Notes under the pieces: generated by a model
The model's input: only the letters and a program-made list of their open reading frames with translations
Database searches by the model: none
What the model was told of the DNA's origin: nothing
In this document: positions 43,988-54,785 of the stretch, one piece after another
How the letters are laid out: the number at the start of each line of letters is the position of its first letter
Numbering within the stretch: the stretch's first letter is position 1
Source: Hydrangea macrophylla
Lineage: Eukaryota; Streptophyta; Magnoliopsida; Cornales; Hydrangeaceae
Length of the DNA: 64,000 nt
Assembly (NCBI GenBank): GCA_033977485.1
Contig: CM066988.1
Location: 5,292,501 to 5,356,500, forward strand
Direction of reading: 5' to 3'
Translations under genes and position numbers: made by a program

Positions 43988-45950
43988 TGACATACTTAGG
44001 CTTGAAAAAACTTAATTTTTGTGATTTGGGGATGTGAAACCGTAAACTGCCGATCCGATGGACGGGAAACTTTACTCATACCTCAAACATGACAAAATAA
44101 AGTTATGGGAACAAAAAGAATGCAAAACAGACTTGCGATTATCAAATAATGCGTAAAAAAAGTTTTGACATACTTAAGCTCGAAAAAGCAATATTTTTGG
44201 GGTTTGGGGGGGGGGGGGGGGGGGTGAACCGATAAACCGCCGATCCGATGGACGTGAAACTTAACTGCCACCACAAACACGCCTATAGAAAGTTGTGGAA
44301 ACAAAAGAAATGAAAAACGGACTTCCGGTTATTAAATAATGCGTAAAAAATAAGTTTTGACATACTTAGGCTTGAAAAAGCAATGTTTATGGGGTTTGGG
44401 GGAGCGAAACTGTAAACCACCCATCTGATGGACGTGAAACATAACTAGCACCTCAAACACGACAAAATAAAGTTGTGGGAATTAACGGAATGCAAAACAG
44501 ACTTTCGGTCATCAACTAACGCGTAAAAAAACAAATTTTGACACACTTAGGCTTGAAAAAACTATGTTTTGTGGTTTGAGGGGGTGAAACGATAAACGCC
44601 AATCCGATGGACGTGAAACTTTACTCGCACCTCAAACACAACAAAAGAAAGTTGTGGGAACAAACAGAATGCAAAACGGACTTCCGATTATCAAAAAATG
44701 CGAAAAAAAAACATGCTTTAACATACTTAGGCTTGAAAAAACTTAGTTTTTGGGGTTGGGGAGTGAACCTTAAACCGCCGATCCGAAGGACGAGAAACTT
44801 AACTAGTACCACAAATACGCCTAAAGAAAGTTTTGGAAACAAATAGAATACAAAACGGACTTCCGGTTATCATATAATGCGTAAAAAAAAAATAAGTTAT
44901 GATATATTTCGACTTGAAAAAGCTATGTTTTGGGGTTTGGAGGGGTGAAACTGTTAACCGACAATCCGATTGACGTAAAACTTCACTCGCACCTCAAACA
45001 GGACAAAATAAAGTTGTGGGAACAAACGAAATACAAAACAGACTTCCGGTTATCAAATAACGCGTAAAAAAAATAAGTTTTGACATACTTAGGCTTGAAA
45101 AAGCAATGTTTTAGGGTTTGGGGGGCGAAATTGTAAACCGCAGATCCAATGGACGTGAAACTTAACTTGCACCTCAACACGACAAAATAAAGTTGTGGGA
45201 ATAAATGGAATGCAAAACGGACTTTCGGTCATCAAATAATGCGTAAAAATAAGTTTTGACACACTTAGGCTTCAAAAAACTATGTTTTGTGGTTTGGGGG
45301 GGGTTGGGGGGTTGAAACGGTAAACCGTCGATTTGAGGGATGTAAAACTTTATTCGTACCTCAAACACAACAAAAGAATGTTGTGGGAACAAACATAATA
45401 AAAAATGGACTTTCGGTTATCAAATAATGCTAAAAAAACATACTTTGACATGCTTAGGCTTGAAAAACTTAGTTTTGGGGTTTAGGGGAGTGAATCTTTA
45501 ACCGCCGATCCGATGGACATGAAACTTAACTAGAACCACGAACACGCCTAAAGAAAGTTGTAGAAATAAACAGAATGCAAAATGGATTTCGGGTTATCAA
45601 ATAACGCGTAAAAAACAAGTTTGACATACTTAGACTTGAAAAAACTATGTTTTTGGGGTTTGGGGGGGTGAAACCGTAAACCACCGATCCGATGGACGTT
45701 AAACTTAACTAGCACCACAAACACGACAAAAGAAAATTGTGAGAACAAACGGAATGCAAAACGGACTTCCGGTTGTCAAATAACGCGTAAAAAAACAAGT
45801 TTTGACATACTTCGGCTTGAAAAAGCTATGTTTTTAATCGTCGATCTGAAGGATGTGAAACTTAACTCGCATCTCAAACACAACAAAAAAAAAATTGTGG
45901 GTACAAACGGAATGCAAAACGGACTTTCGATTATCAAATTACGCGTCACA
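43988..45950. repeat. 180-bp tandem array, 11 copies
   Basis: Units begin near 43988, 44167, 44359, 44540, 44720, 44901, 45082, 45258, 45447, 45623 and 45804 (spacing 176-192). Each holds GACATACTTAGGCTTGAAAAA, a GGGGTTTGGGGG run, GCCGATCCGATGGACGTGAAAC, CACCTCAAACACGACAAA and ACGGACTTCCGGTTATCAAATAA. The run is 18 G long at 44207-44224. It lies inside the CACTA element, so it is more likely its internal tandem repeat than a centromeric satellite. Confidence 0.9.
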
Positions 45951-46357
45951 AGTTATATTTTTTGCATTTGCCTAGTTATACTTCAAAATAAATATGCTTT
46001 TTGAGTTTTGTCATTTTATATTAATTTTTTCTTGGATTGGCTAAAATGTAATTTTTTTTCTTCACATTTTAAGCTTGGAGTTACATTTGATGATGGAAGA
46101 TGTTAAATGTGTTTTGTCATCCCAAATGTTGGATGCTTTGAATTTTAGTATTATATTGGAAAACATTTAAATTTTTATGTGTATGAATTAGTATTTTGGA
46201 TGTTGAACTTGATCTTTAAATTTTTATTTGTATGGATTAGTATTCTGGATGTTTATTTCTTGTGCATGCGTTTCGTATTTGTGTTTTTGAAATATTAATA
46301 TTATCGCAAGTATGTAGCGCAAGTATATAGCACGTAAAAGCTAACTAATTAGGAAAA

Positions 46358-46390
<33 letters not shown>
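45951..46390. other. AT-rich CACTA interior
   Basis: No gene. A (TA)n microsatellite lies at 46364-46388 directly before the right subterminal repeats. Confidence 0.6.
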
Positions 46391-46392
<2 letters not shown>

Positions 46393-46394
46393 CC

Positions 46395-46915
46395 CTATAT
46401 CATTTGTGACGCATTTTAATGCATCACAAATACTGTACATAATTCTGACAGTGTAATTGTGACGTATATACAGGTGTCACAAATAGTATTTTTAAAATGG
46501 AAATTATTATTTGTGACGCATATATAGGCATCACAAATAACATTCTTAAAATAAAAATTATTATTTGTGACCCCTACTGTACGTCAAAAATAATAAATAA
46601 TTAAAGTTATTGAGTATTTGTGGTGCATGTAAACGTCACAAATAATCACCGTTTGTGATGCGTATAGTGCATCACAAATAATACTCTTATTTGTGGCGCG
46701 TGTATTTGGTATTCATGGCAGTTTATTTGTGACGTCGTATTCTATTATTTGTGACGCACTATTGCATCACAAATAATAATATTATTTCTTATTTGTGACG
46801 CGTTGACTGCGCACAAAAATATTAATTTGCGTCCCAATTGTGACGCGTTGACTGCGTCCCAATTGTGACGCATTTTGATTATTTGTGACGCACTTTGCGC
46901 GTCACAAAAAGACAA
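46395..46915. repeat. Right subterminal hairpin repeats of the CACTA element
   Basis: Roughly ten inverted pairs of TTTGTGACGC and GCGTCACAAAT words with 10-30 bp loops, mirroring the left end, finishing in GTGACGCACTTTGCGCGTCACAAAAAG beside the terminus (core GCGCGTCACAAAAAG). Confidence 0.8.
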
Positions 46916-46947
46916 ATCTGTTGATATGAGAAGACAATAGAAAAAGA

Positions 46948-47045
46948 GACCAATCGATTGGCACTCTAACCAATCGATTGGTATGGTAATCAATTGGTAA
47001 GACAATCGATTGCCACTTTGGGCAATCGATTGGACCTTAGATCGA
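46948..47045. repeat. CAATCGATTG cluster 1
   Basis: Four exact copies of the palindrome CAATCGATTG and two variants in 100 bp, usually as CCAATCGATTGGCA or GCCA. Similar clusters occur at 53965-54130 and 54617-54785. Confidence 0.85.
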
Positions 47046-47800
47046 TTGAAAATACTTATGAATAGGAGACCTACGGGCAAAACATGTTTACTCATCGTTT
47101 TTCAAGCCCTAGCTTTCCAGATTCATTCTATTAGCTTCCAACCTCTCTTTCTTACTCAAGGAGGACTCAGTAGTCCAAGTCTTCACAAGAACATCCATCG
47201 ATGAGAAGACAATCTATAGGAGGCTGACGGAAATTCAAACAAGCTCTCATCAAAGTTTAATCGTGCAAAAGGTATTCATTCTTACTACAAGTTACTAGCT
47301 AGATTCATAAGTAATAGCTTCATTAACTTAAAGTTTTTGAAACTCAATCTTCCATTGCGTAAATATGTTTTTCTTAAACTATTTCCTACACTTTAAACCA
47401 GCATGACTCACTCTTCTTTTTTTTTTTTTGGCCTTTTTGAGTGTTTTTTTTTTCATTTCCTTTATTTCTTCGAGATCTATGTACCAATGATACCAATTTT
47501 ATAAAAGGTCGAATATATTTTGATAAATTTATGTAAAAAAAAAAAACACACACACACACACACAAATTTTTATACTTGTTTAGTTTTTAGTTTTTTTTTT
47601 CCCAGTATTTCATGCTCATTGTTGATCTCGGTTGATAGATCTCATTTTGCTGAATCCAAAACATCAAATTTGACAAAAACAGGCTTATAGTTAGAACAAA
47701 TGTTATAGCAATTTGAAATTGTTTAGGTATAAAAGGACGTAATGTGTTAAAGAAAAGTAACATGAGTTTTACCTAAAAAGGATTTTATTTGAGGGGCTAT
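47046..47800. other. Intergenic DNA with one unit of the 28860 repeat
   Basis: No gene supported. At 47395-47500 a unit with CCAGCATGACTCACTC and TTCTTCGAGATCTATG matches the array left of the CACTA element. (AC)n at 47550-47566. Confidence 0.55.
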
Positions 47801-47827
47801 GGCCGAGAAGCCCCTAATAGTAAAAAG

Positions 47828-48235
47828 GAAAGAAAGAAAAATGAGGTGATGACTTTTACTCCACGCTATATTACTTACTTTGGTGGGTATGTTTTTTACG
47901 CTATTGGATAATGAGAGTACTTTTTCTAAACGGTAAGAAGATATACACAATATATATAGACAATTGGTCCACTATTTAATCAAGAAAAGAAGGAAAAATG
48001 AAGTCGTCAATATATATACATATATATAGGTAGACAATTGGTTCACTATTTAATTAAGAAAAGAAGAAAAATGAAGTGTGATAGACTTGTAATCCACACT
48101 ATTATTACTTTGGTGGATAGTTTACCCTAGCTATTAGATAATGTGGGTTAATTTCTATAAGCTAGGAAGATATACATAATATATACATACATATATGTTG
48201 GGGGCAATTGGTCCACCACGATGAATACCTAAAAG
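47828..48235. repeat. Local duplication, two long and one short copy
   Basis: Copies at 47828-47975 and 48056-48225 share GAAAAATGA-GT-ATGA-TT, ACTTTGGTGG, AAGATATACA-AATATATA and CAATTGGTCCAC in the same order. A short third copy (47978-48055) holds AAGAAAAGAAG and GACAATTGGTTCACTATTTAAT. Confidence 0.65.
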
Positions 48236-48718
48236 TCCTATATATTAAATGGTGGGAGTTGTCTTTGATTTTGAATTCTGCACCAATATGCATCCACATT
48301 TTTTTATGGAGTTCAACTGCACAATGTTTTACACAACTTACATTTCATATTGCCAAATTGTGTATGTTTAAGAATAATGGATAGTCCTTCCATAAAGCGA
48401 ACTCTCCAATTCTCACAAAGATGTATACATTCTTCGTCCTATTTTATGTGTCTTTCTTTTATTTTTTGACAAATGGGGGGTAAATTTGAAATATTGATAT
48501 TATTTTCATGCATGTGAAGGGAATCTTTACGCTCCCTTAAAAAGTTGGACTCCCAAATCTAGACAATTGAAATGGGATGAAGGTATTATCATATTTCTAA
48601 TACTAAAAAAAATTGTACCAACTACATGTATAAGGGATTTGTGTTATTTACCATAGATATCTAGGCACCTTGCAGTAAATAGGTGTTAATTGTGTGTGTG
48701 TGTGTGTGTGTGTGTGTA
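48236..48718. other. Intergenic DNA, no gene seen
   Basis: AT-rich, ends in a (GT)n microsatellite at 48691-48717 that abuts the MITE end at 48719. Confidence 0.6.
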
Positions 48719-48784
48719 GGGAGCGGATCTTAAGTGCACTGGGTTAGTGTAATAGATTTTAAACTTAAAAACCCCACAGGTCAG

Positions 48785-49027
48785 CGATACGTGCAAGATT
48801 TCTGTCTTGCCATGCATGCATTTAGGTAGTAGTCAATTTCCATTTCCTATGTAATAAACATAATCCCAGGTCAATAGGCATGATTGCATGTTTCCATGTT
48901 TTCCCTTTTAAATGCATAAGTTTTCTTTGCAAAGAGGCATGATTCCATAAGGCTATATATACAGCTAGAATTTGTTGAGCTAGGATATGAAATGATAGTA
49001 TAAGTCTTCCTTCTTCTATCTCGTTTC

Positions 49028-49073
<46 letters not shown>

Positions 49074-49096
49074 GTATATATGGTTCAATCATGTCA
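48785..49096 (+). repeat. Left LTR of the gag-only element
   Basis: 312 bp. Contains GGCTATATATACAGC (TATA box near 48952-48962), then (CT)n and (TA)n tracts before the 3' end. Confidence 0.88.
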
Positions 49097-49118
49097 GTTG
49101 TATTAGAGTTGGTTTTCC

Positions 49119-50182
49119 ATGGACAGCCGTTGCAAAACCAACACCGAGTTCCGCAATGAAGTGAGCGAAATTTTGGCTCCTCATGAGTCGAATTTCAATC
49201 AAGTACATAATACCCTCCAAACTATCCTAACCGAGTTTAAGCTCTAAAAGCCTCTTGCAACAAACCCCAAGTCCCCGATGTGGGTGCCGTTAACCCCTTT
49301 GCCGTTAGTGAAGCATCCCAGCTACCCAAATGCCAAACCGCAACCCACACTCCTCAATCCCTTGTTCCAAATTCCAGCCTCAACTATATTTTCCAAAATT
49401 CACTGGTGAAGACCCAACCGGGTGGTTTTATCGCGCTAAACAATATTTTGAATTCCAAAAGATTGTCCCACATCAACGCGTATAACTCGCATCCTTTCAC
49501 AAGGAATTGCCTTACAATGGCATCATTGGTTGACCAAATTCAAAGGCCCATTGTCATGGGAAGATCTCACCAAGGCGTTATTTCTTCAATTCGGTCGCAC
49601 TGACTTCGATGACCCCTCCAAAGCTATCACGCAGCTGAAACAGACCACCACAGTGTGCATGTTTACCAGGAGGAGTTTGAACGAGTCTCCCAACTTGTTG
49701 ATGCTTTACCCCAGAGTTATTTGATTGGGTGTTTTATAGCCGGTCTCAAAGATGAAGTTCGTCTAAACGTGAAACTCATGAATCGTTGAGCCTTATCTGA
49801 GGCCATTGGCGTGGCCAGACTAATTGAAGAATGCAACATCCTTAAAGAGAAATCCACTATTTTCCCCCGCTCATCAACTCGCACCACTATACCCCAAATC
49901 GATATCCCACCTACTCCTTCCACTGCCTGTATCCTTGGACCATCACCCACTGGCAAACTGAACCCTTCCAACACCACTTCTCCTGCATTTAAAAAATCAC
50001 CGGCCTAGAAACTCGAGCGCACAGGGAAAAAGGCCTTTGTTACTACTATGACGAAAAATACATATCTGGCCATCACTGTAGCGATCCCCAGCTCCTCATG
50101 ATTGAAGGCTCCCTATTCACCGACGACCCACCTCTCGAACCAAACCCACCCAACCCTATCTCTGAAATTTCAGGATTCTAAT
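49119..50182 (+). pseudogene. Ty3-type gag, broken
   Basis: Starts MDSRCKTNTEFRNEVSEIL. Shifts and stops then interrupt it (near 49245, 49430, 49510, 49665, 49787, 50007). Recognisable gag text: FTGEDPTGWFYRAKQYF, WHHWLTKFKGPLSWEDL, FGRTDFDDPS, SQLVDALPQSYLIG-FIAGL and EAIGVARLIEE, ending with a C-x2-C-x4-H-x4-C-like zinc knuckle in decayed form (CYYYDEKYISGHHC). This is the capsid/RNA-binding protein of a Ty3 element; it cannot be made here. Confidence 0.85.
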
Positions 50183-50236
50183 TATCCATATCTTGTGCGT
50201 ATCATTGTGGCCAAGGATATTTCTAGCGGAGGGGAT

Positions 50237-50475
50237 TGATACGTGCAAGATCTCTGTTTTGCCATGCATGCATTTAGGCAGTAGTCAATTTTCATTTACT
50301 ATGTAATAAACATAACCCCAGGTCAATAGGCATGATTGCATGTTTCCATATTTTCCCTTTTAAATGCATCAGTTTCCCTTGCAAAGAGGCATGATTCCAT
50401 AAGGCTATATGTATAGCCAGAATATGTTGAGCTAGGATATGAAATGATAATATAAGTCTTCCTTCTTCTATCTCG

Positions 50476-50527
<52 letters not shown>

Positions 50528-50544
50528 ACGGTTCAATCATATCA
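50237..50544 (+). repeat. Right LTR of the gag-only element
   Basis: 308 bp, about 90% like the left LTR by eye; differs mainly in microsatellite length. The (TA)n tract of the left copy is absent. Confidence 0.88.
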
Positions 50545-50693
50545 GTCAGCGGGGCAGCAGAACAGGGTGCGGGTTAGCGGGGTAGCCTGCGGATTTTTTA
50601 GGCTTAAAATTCAGTGCACTTAAGATCTTCTCCCATATATGTGGGTATAAGTTACAAATAAAAGATAATAATATCTATAGAGCGTAATGTATT

Positions 50694-50867
50694 GGGTAAT
50701 ACTTGGGGCACAACTTTCATACAACTTTCATACAACCTCCCCAAAAGATGTGTCTATCTCTTTCCTGTGTCACTGTGGGGTCCAGTGACATCACAGGAGA
50801 GAGATAAACACATCTTTTGGGGAAGTTGTATGAAAGTTGTATCAAGGTTGTGTCCCAAATATTACTC
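50694..50867. mobile_element. 174-bp Mutator-type MITE
   Basis: Ends GGGTAATACTTGGGGCACAAC and GTGTCCCAAATATTACTC are inverted, with long hairpin arms (ACTTTCATACAACTT). TAATGTATT flanks both sides exactly (50685-50693, 50868-50876). Confidence 0.9.
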
Positions 50868-50879
50868 TAATGTATTTTA

Positions 50880-51670
50880 ATAGAAGTTACAAGACTGTAG
50901 ATGTAGATGGTGTAAACACATTTATCACAAGAACATGGTCTATGGGGTTAATATTCCACATCTTTAAAAGGTGCAAGAAAGAAAGATTAATGTACGTAGG
51001 AAGTTGAATGGAATATCTACTTGCTTAAGATAAGATTTTGGGTCAAGTTTAGGCTTAATAGCCTTTGTAATTGTTTTACAGTAATTAACTTGAATGTTCG
51101 GTTTGATTCATAAATTTGGTCAAGACTAGAAAAAGAAAAGGCGAAAATGCCTTTTTCTTTGTGTTTTCTTCGTGTTAAAAGTAGAAAACAAAAGTCAAAA
51201 AAAAAAATTTAAAATATAAAATGCATTCAAAATTAAATTTCTTCAACATATTTTTCTGTTCTATATGTTTTTCTTTTCTCCCTACTTTATACAGTGATCC
51301 ACAAGAAAAACACTTGCCACTTGCGTTTTCCAATTCTTATTACTCATTAAATTTTACAATATAAATAGAAAGGATAACAAATTTTTTTTTTTTTTGAATG
51401 ATTGTAATACACAATGCGTTGTGATAAGAAAAAGAGCAACTCTTTCATTGACTAATGTAGTAGAACTTATGACTTTTTATTATTAATTAATTTTTATTTA
51501 TTCATGAGTTCTGCTGCATTAACTAATGAAAGAGTTGAGTAAACAATAGGTAGGAATTTTAGGGTGAACAAAAATGTATTCGATAAGAAAAATACAAAGT
51601 ACTAACAAAGCCAAAGTGGAATGCAAATGGTGAGCACAGGTGGATTCATGTGTTAATCCCATTTTCTCTA
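50880..51670. other. AT-rich intergenic DNA, nothing recognised
   Basis: No gene or element seen between the two MITEs. Confidence 0.6.
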
Positions 51671-51849
51671 GGGTAATACTTGGGAGTTGGGCATATTTAA
51701 AGACACAATTTTTGAGATATAATCTAAGAGATGTGTCTATATTTGTCCCGTGTCACTGTATGGTCTAGTGATATCACATGACAATAGAGACACAGTTTTT
51801 AAATTACGTCCCAAAAATTATGTTTTTAAGCGTGTCCCAATTTTTACTC
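51671..51849. mobile_element. Diverged Mutator-type MITE
   Basis: Ends GGGTAATACTTGGGA and GTGTCCCAATTTTTACTC, with the interior GTGTCACTGTATGGTCTAGTGA like the 50694 copy. TCTCTAG occurs at both borders, consistent with a worn TSD. Confidence 0.75.
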
Positions 51850-52944
51850 TCTCTAGTTTGTTTTCCGTTTTTGTTTCTCGAGAAAATAATATTGACCAGT
51901 ATAGTATGCGTTTGAACTTTGAATAGGACCAAAAAAAGTTGGTGAAATCAAATGCAAGTGCTTAGAGAAGGATATTTATGGAATTATAATGAGATTCCTA
52001 AGAGTGCAGTTGCTCGGTATTGGCGGTGGCAGACACGGCAGTGATCAGGCCCATTTTGACCCGTTCACGCTGCTTTAGTGCTTTCAAAGGAAACTTTATG
52101 AAACATTCTAAGGGAAGTTACACTTGCACCCCCTATATTTAATGTCATTTACACTAAAACCTCTTAAATTTCAAACGTGCCACTAATTCCCTTATACATT
52201 CAATTAAAGGGTGTGTTTGATAACTCAATTAAGTGATGAAAATAAAAAAATTCAGCACATATTCTTTTTCAGTGCGTTTGATAGTATACCACTTAATTAA
52301 AAAAGCAGCCAAAAAGCCACTGAAAACTTTAAGTGAAAAATTTCTACGTGGTTGAAGCACTGTTTTCAGTACTACAAATTCAATCACTTAAACTTTTCAG
52401 TACTTAAAATTCAGCACTTAATCACTTAAGTTCCAATTTTATCAAATGCATCCAAAGTGCCAACATTAATAAATCTGTTCCAAATTTAACAGAACAGAAG
52501 TTTTCATTGTTATTTTAAGCTTGAGTTAATTACCGAAGCACCTTCTATAGTTAGCACTTTTTTGAAAGATCCCCCATATAGTCTATAAAATGATCAAAAA
52601 GGACAAAATGTAATTTTTCCTCCAAAAATGGCATGGAGGGCATTTTATTTTATTTTACTTTATTTTTTATTTTTTATCTTTTAACAAGTTAAAAGTGAAA
52701 TAAGTGATCATTTAAAAATAAAAATAAACCACTTCTTTCAGCTGATTTGAAGTGTTGAAATTTTAAGTTAGCCTAAGCACTTCTATTTTACAAAACAATC
52801 ACTTTTTTTTTCACCAAATCTGTAATTCATCACTTAATTTTTAAGTTTCAGCTAATCCAACAGACTCATATTTTATTTATTTTTGTAATTTTTTTAAAAC
52901 CAAAACCGCCATTACTCTTTTTTTTTTTTTTTTTAAAGCTTTCA
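51850..52944. other. Intergenic DNA with two related MITE-like blocks
   Basis: At 52207-52449 GGTGTGTTTGATAACTCAAT and the end TTTTATCAAATGCATCC are inverted. At 52690-52865 similar AAGTGAT/ATCACTT-rich text occurs in worn form. No gene. Confidence 0.5.
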
Positions 52945-53178
52945 GCATGACCATTTAGGCCTTAACTCATGTGGTATTACTCCACCTCTTCCAAGTGGGA
53001 GATGAAGGGTTCGAATCTCGCCAGAGGGAGTGGGGAGGGGATTTTCTCCTCCTCTAGCATTATAGAATTGGCCCTGTTCCTAGTCTGTAGAGATCTGTTG
53101 GGCTATGTCTTTCTGGGATTGTGTGTGTGGATGTGTGTGTGCGTGCGTCCCCAGGTTAGTGATAAAAAAAAAAAAAAA
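52945..53178 (+). mobile_element. tRNA-derived SINE with poly(A) tail
   Basis: TTAACTCATGTGGTATTACTC (A-box position) and GGGTTCGAATCTCG (B box) lie 45 bp apart, followed by a GT-rich segment and a 16-A tail. CTTTCAGCATG before and CTTTCATTATG after the element may be a worn TSD. Related in plan to the minus-strand copy at 12590. Confidence 0.7.
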
Positions 53179-53282
53179 ACCTTTCATTATGTGTCATACA
53201 AATCTTATTATATTATAATAATATGAAAGTCTTGAGTGCCACGTGGCACAATGAGAGCCAAGGCTAACAAAATTTTGTAATA

Positions 53283-53607
53283 CTAGCTCTTGACCCGTGC
53301 AACGCACGGGAGAAATATTAAATCAAATTTTTTTGGTGTTGATATGATATTTTGATTTAAAAAAATGTAAAAGAAAAAAGTTCATAAATCACAAGTGGTA
53401 GAAAATCCTACCATGATCGTATAGTTTTGGTGGTAGTATTTTTACATCTAGGTGCATATATATGTGTGTGTATGTAATTAATGTTGTATTGAGTGTTGAT
53501 ATTAATAATGAGGTGTTTGTAGTAATTTAATGAGCAAAATTTTAAAATTTTCTAGCAATGCCTCTCTTTGTGCCATGTGGCACTTAGGCTTCCATATTAT
53601 AATAATA
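53283..53607 (-). mobile_element. Short non-autonomous Helitron, copy A
   Basis: On the minus strand the 3' end is the hairpin CCCGTGCGTTGCACGGG, then TCAAGAGCTAG, followed by T: the classic Helitron terminus. The 5' side has TATTATAATATGGAAGCC and GTGCCACATGGCAC. A further terminus (CTAG with GCATTGCACGCGTT) begins directly beside it at 53608, so a third copy is truncated there. Confidence 0.8.
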
Positions 53608-53964
53608 CTAGCTTGTAACGCGTGCAATGCAATCTTAAAATTTTATATTAGGCTTCCATATTGAGAATATTGTCCAAATTCAATGCGTTAGAAAGTGATA
53701 AGAGTATTTGACTATAGAGTCAGTTGAAACAGATGCAATCTTGAATTGAAATTGCGCAAAAAGTTTATGCTTACATCATTCAAATTTGCAGCCCATGTGG
53801 AAACTGTAGTAAACGTTTAGAATACCCTTACAGAAGGAAAGAGTTACAAATAATTTAATCTACTGCTACTATATATTTGTAATACCCTGAATTTCTGGGG
53901 AGTATATATAAATAAAACTTCATTCTCTAAACTTTTCTTTCTTTTTGGTGAAATTTGGTTACCA

Positions 53965-54130
53965 ATCGATTGACATAGACCCAATCGATTGCCATTCAAC
54001 CGACTAAAAGTAATGACGTGGCAATATCCCAATCGATTGCCATTCTTTCCAATCAATTGCCATTCTTTCCAATCGATTGCCTTCAAATATCTGTTACCAA
54101 TCGATTGACATCTATACCAATCGATTGGCA
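53965..54130. repeat. CAATCGATTG cluster 2
   Basis: Six exact CAATCGATTG palindromes and one CAATCAATTG variant at 15-40 bp spacing, in the upstream part of the solo LTR. Confidence 0.88.
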
Positions 54131-54233
54131 TAAGTTAAGACAAGTTTTCTTCTTTTCTTTAGCTTTGAACGTGTGGCACTCTGACACCTCTATATATATG
54201 AGATCATTTATGGCCTTGGGCCAGTTTTGGCAT

Positions 54234-54287
<54 letters not shown>

Positions 54288-54616
54288 ATCTTGTGTTATA
54301 TCTATATCTATATCTATACATACACACCCACACACACTGCCCTTTGGCAGAGAAGGAGAACAAGAAGAAGAGGAACAAAGAAACGAGAAGAAGAAAAGAC
54401 AGAGAAGAGAGAGAGCTAGGCAGAGGAGAAGAAAGAGAAGGAGGACAGAGAGAACTTGAGAATTCACAAGCCAAACGCACCCTTGGTGAGTTCTAACTCA
54501 CTTGGTCCGTATAATTGAAGTTTATGCAAGTTATAATGAAGATTAGATGTGTTAAATGCATGTGGTGTATGTTTATATATGCTGTTTTTGTAATCTGCTG
54601 GTGAAGACGAAGTGAT

Positions 54617-54785
54617 AATCGATTGGCATAATTACCAATCGATTGCCATCAGTTTGGACCCAATCGATTGGATAGAATTCCAATCGATTGACATTATTTT
54701 TATCCCAATTGATTGCCATGGTTAGAAATCGATTGACATTACTTTTATCCCAATCGATTGGACCTTTATACCAATCGATTGGTAT
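54617..54785. repeat. CAATCGATTG cluster 3
   Basis: Five exact copies and three one-base variants (AATCGATTG, CAATTGATTG), often followed by GCAT or ACAT, downstream of the GA-rich leader of the solo LTR. Confidence 0.88.

Larger units (their letters stand above)
29843..46930. mobile_element. Probable CACTA (En/Spm) transposon, about 17 kb with nested insertion
   Basis: The left end reads CACTATAACAAATATAAC; the right end (46904-46930) is its imperfect reverse complement, CGTCACAAAAAG-ACAAATCTGTTGATATGAG, with the terminal TAGTG mutated. Next to each end lie arrays of TTTGTGACGC / GCGTCACAAA hairpin words, as expected of CACTA subterminal repeats. Inside are an En/Spm-type exon (43554-43886), a 180-bp tandem array and the nested Ty3 element. 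No TNP2/TNPD transposase domain was seen, so it is probably not autonomous. The 3-bp TSD is uncertain. Two CACTA relics placed end to end remain an alternative. Confidence 0.7.
48785..50544 (+). mobile_element. Gag-only LTR retrotransposon (TR-GAG type) with 5-bp TSD
   Basis: LTRs of 312 and 308 bp (48785-49096, 50237-50544) run GATACGTGCAAGAT to GGTTCAATCATRTCA; the right copy keeps the TG start. GTCAG flanks the element (48780-48784 and 50545-50549). After the left LTR, TTGTATTAGAGTTGG is a diverged initiator-Met primer site; before the right LTR, AGCGGAGGGGA is the purine tract. The 1.1 kb between carries gag only: no protease, RT or integrase. So it is a non-autonomous element with an otherwise complete plan. 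Confidence 0.9.
48719..50634. mobile_element. MITE split by a gag-only LTR element
   Basis: Left end GGGAGCGGATCTTAAGTGCA (then CTG) and right end CAG-TGCACTTAAGATCTTCTCCC are inverted matches. Removing the LTR element (48785-50544) and one TSD leaves an original of about 150 bp. No clear TSD for the MITE; its left flank is a GT repeat. Confidence 0.7.

Noticed and set aside
44083..45748. Repeated 65-73 codon minus-strand frames with similar proteins
   Set aside because: Their similarity follows from the 180-bp tandem repeat; stops differ in each unit, so no protein is conserved.
43988..45950. A centromeric satellite
   Set aside because: Only 11 copies, flanked by CACTA sequences on both sides; it is better explained as the transposon's own tandem repeat.
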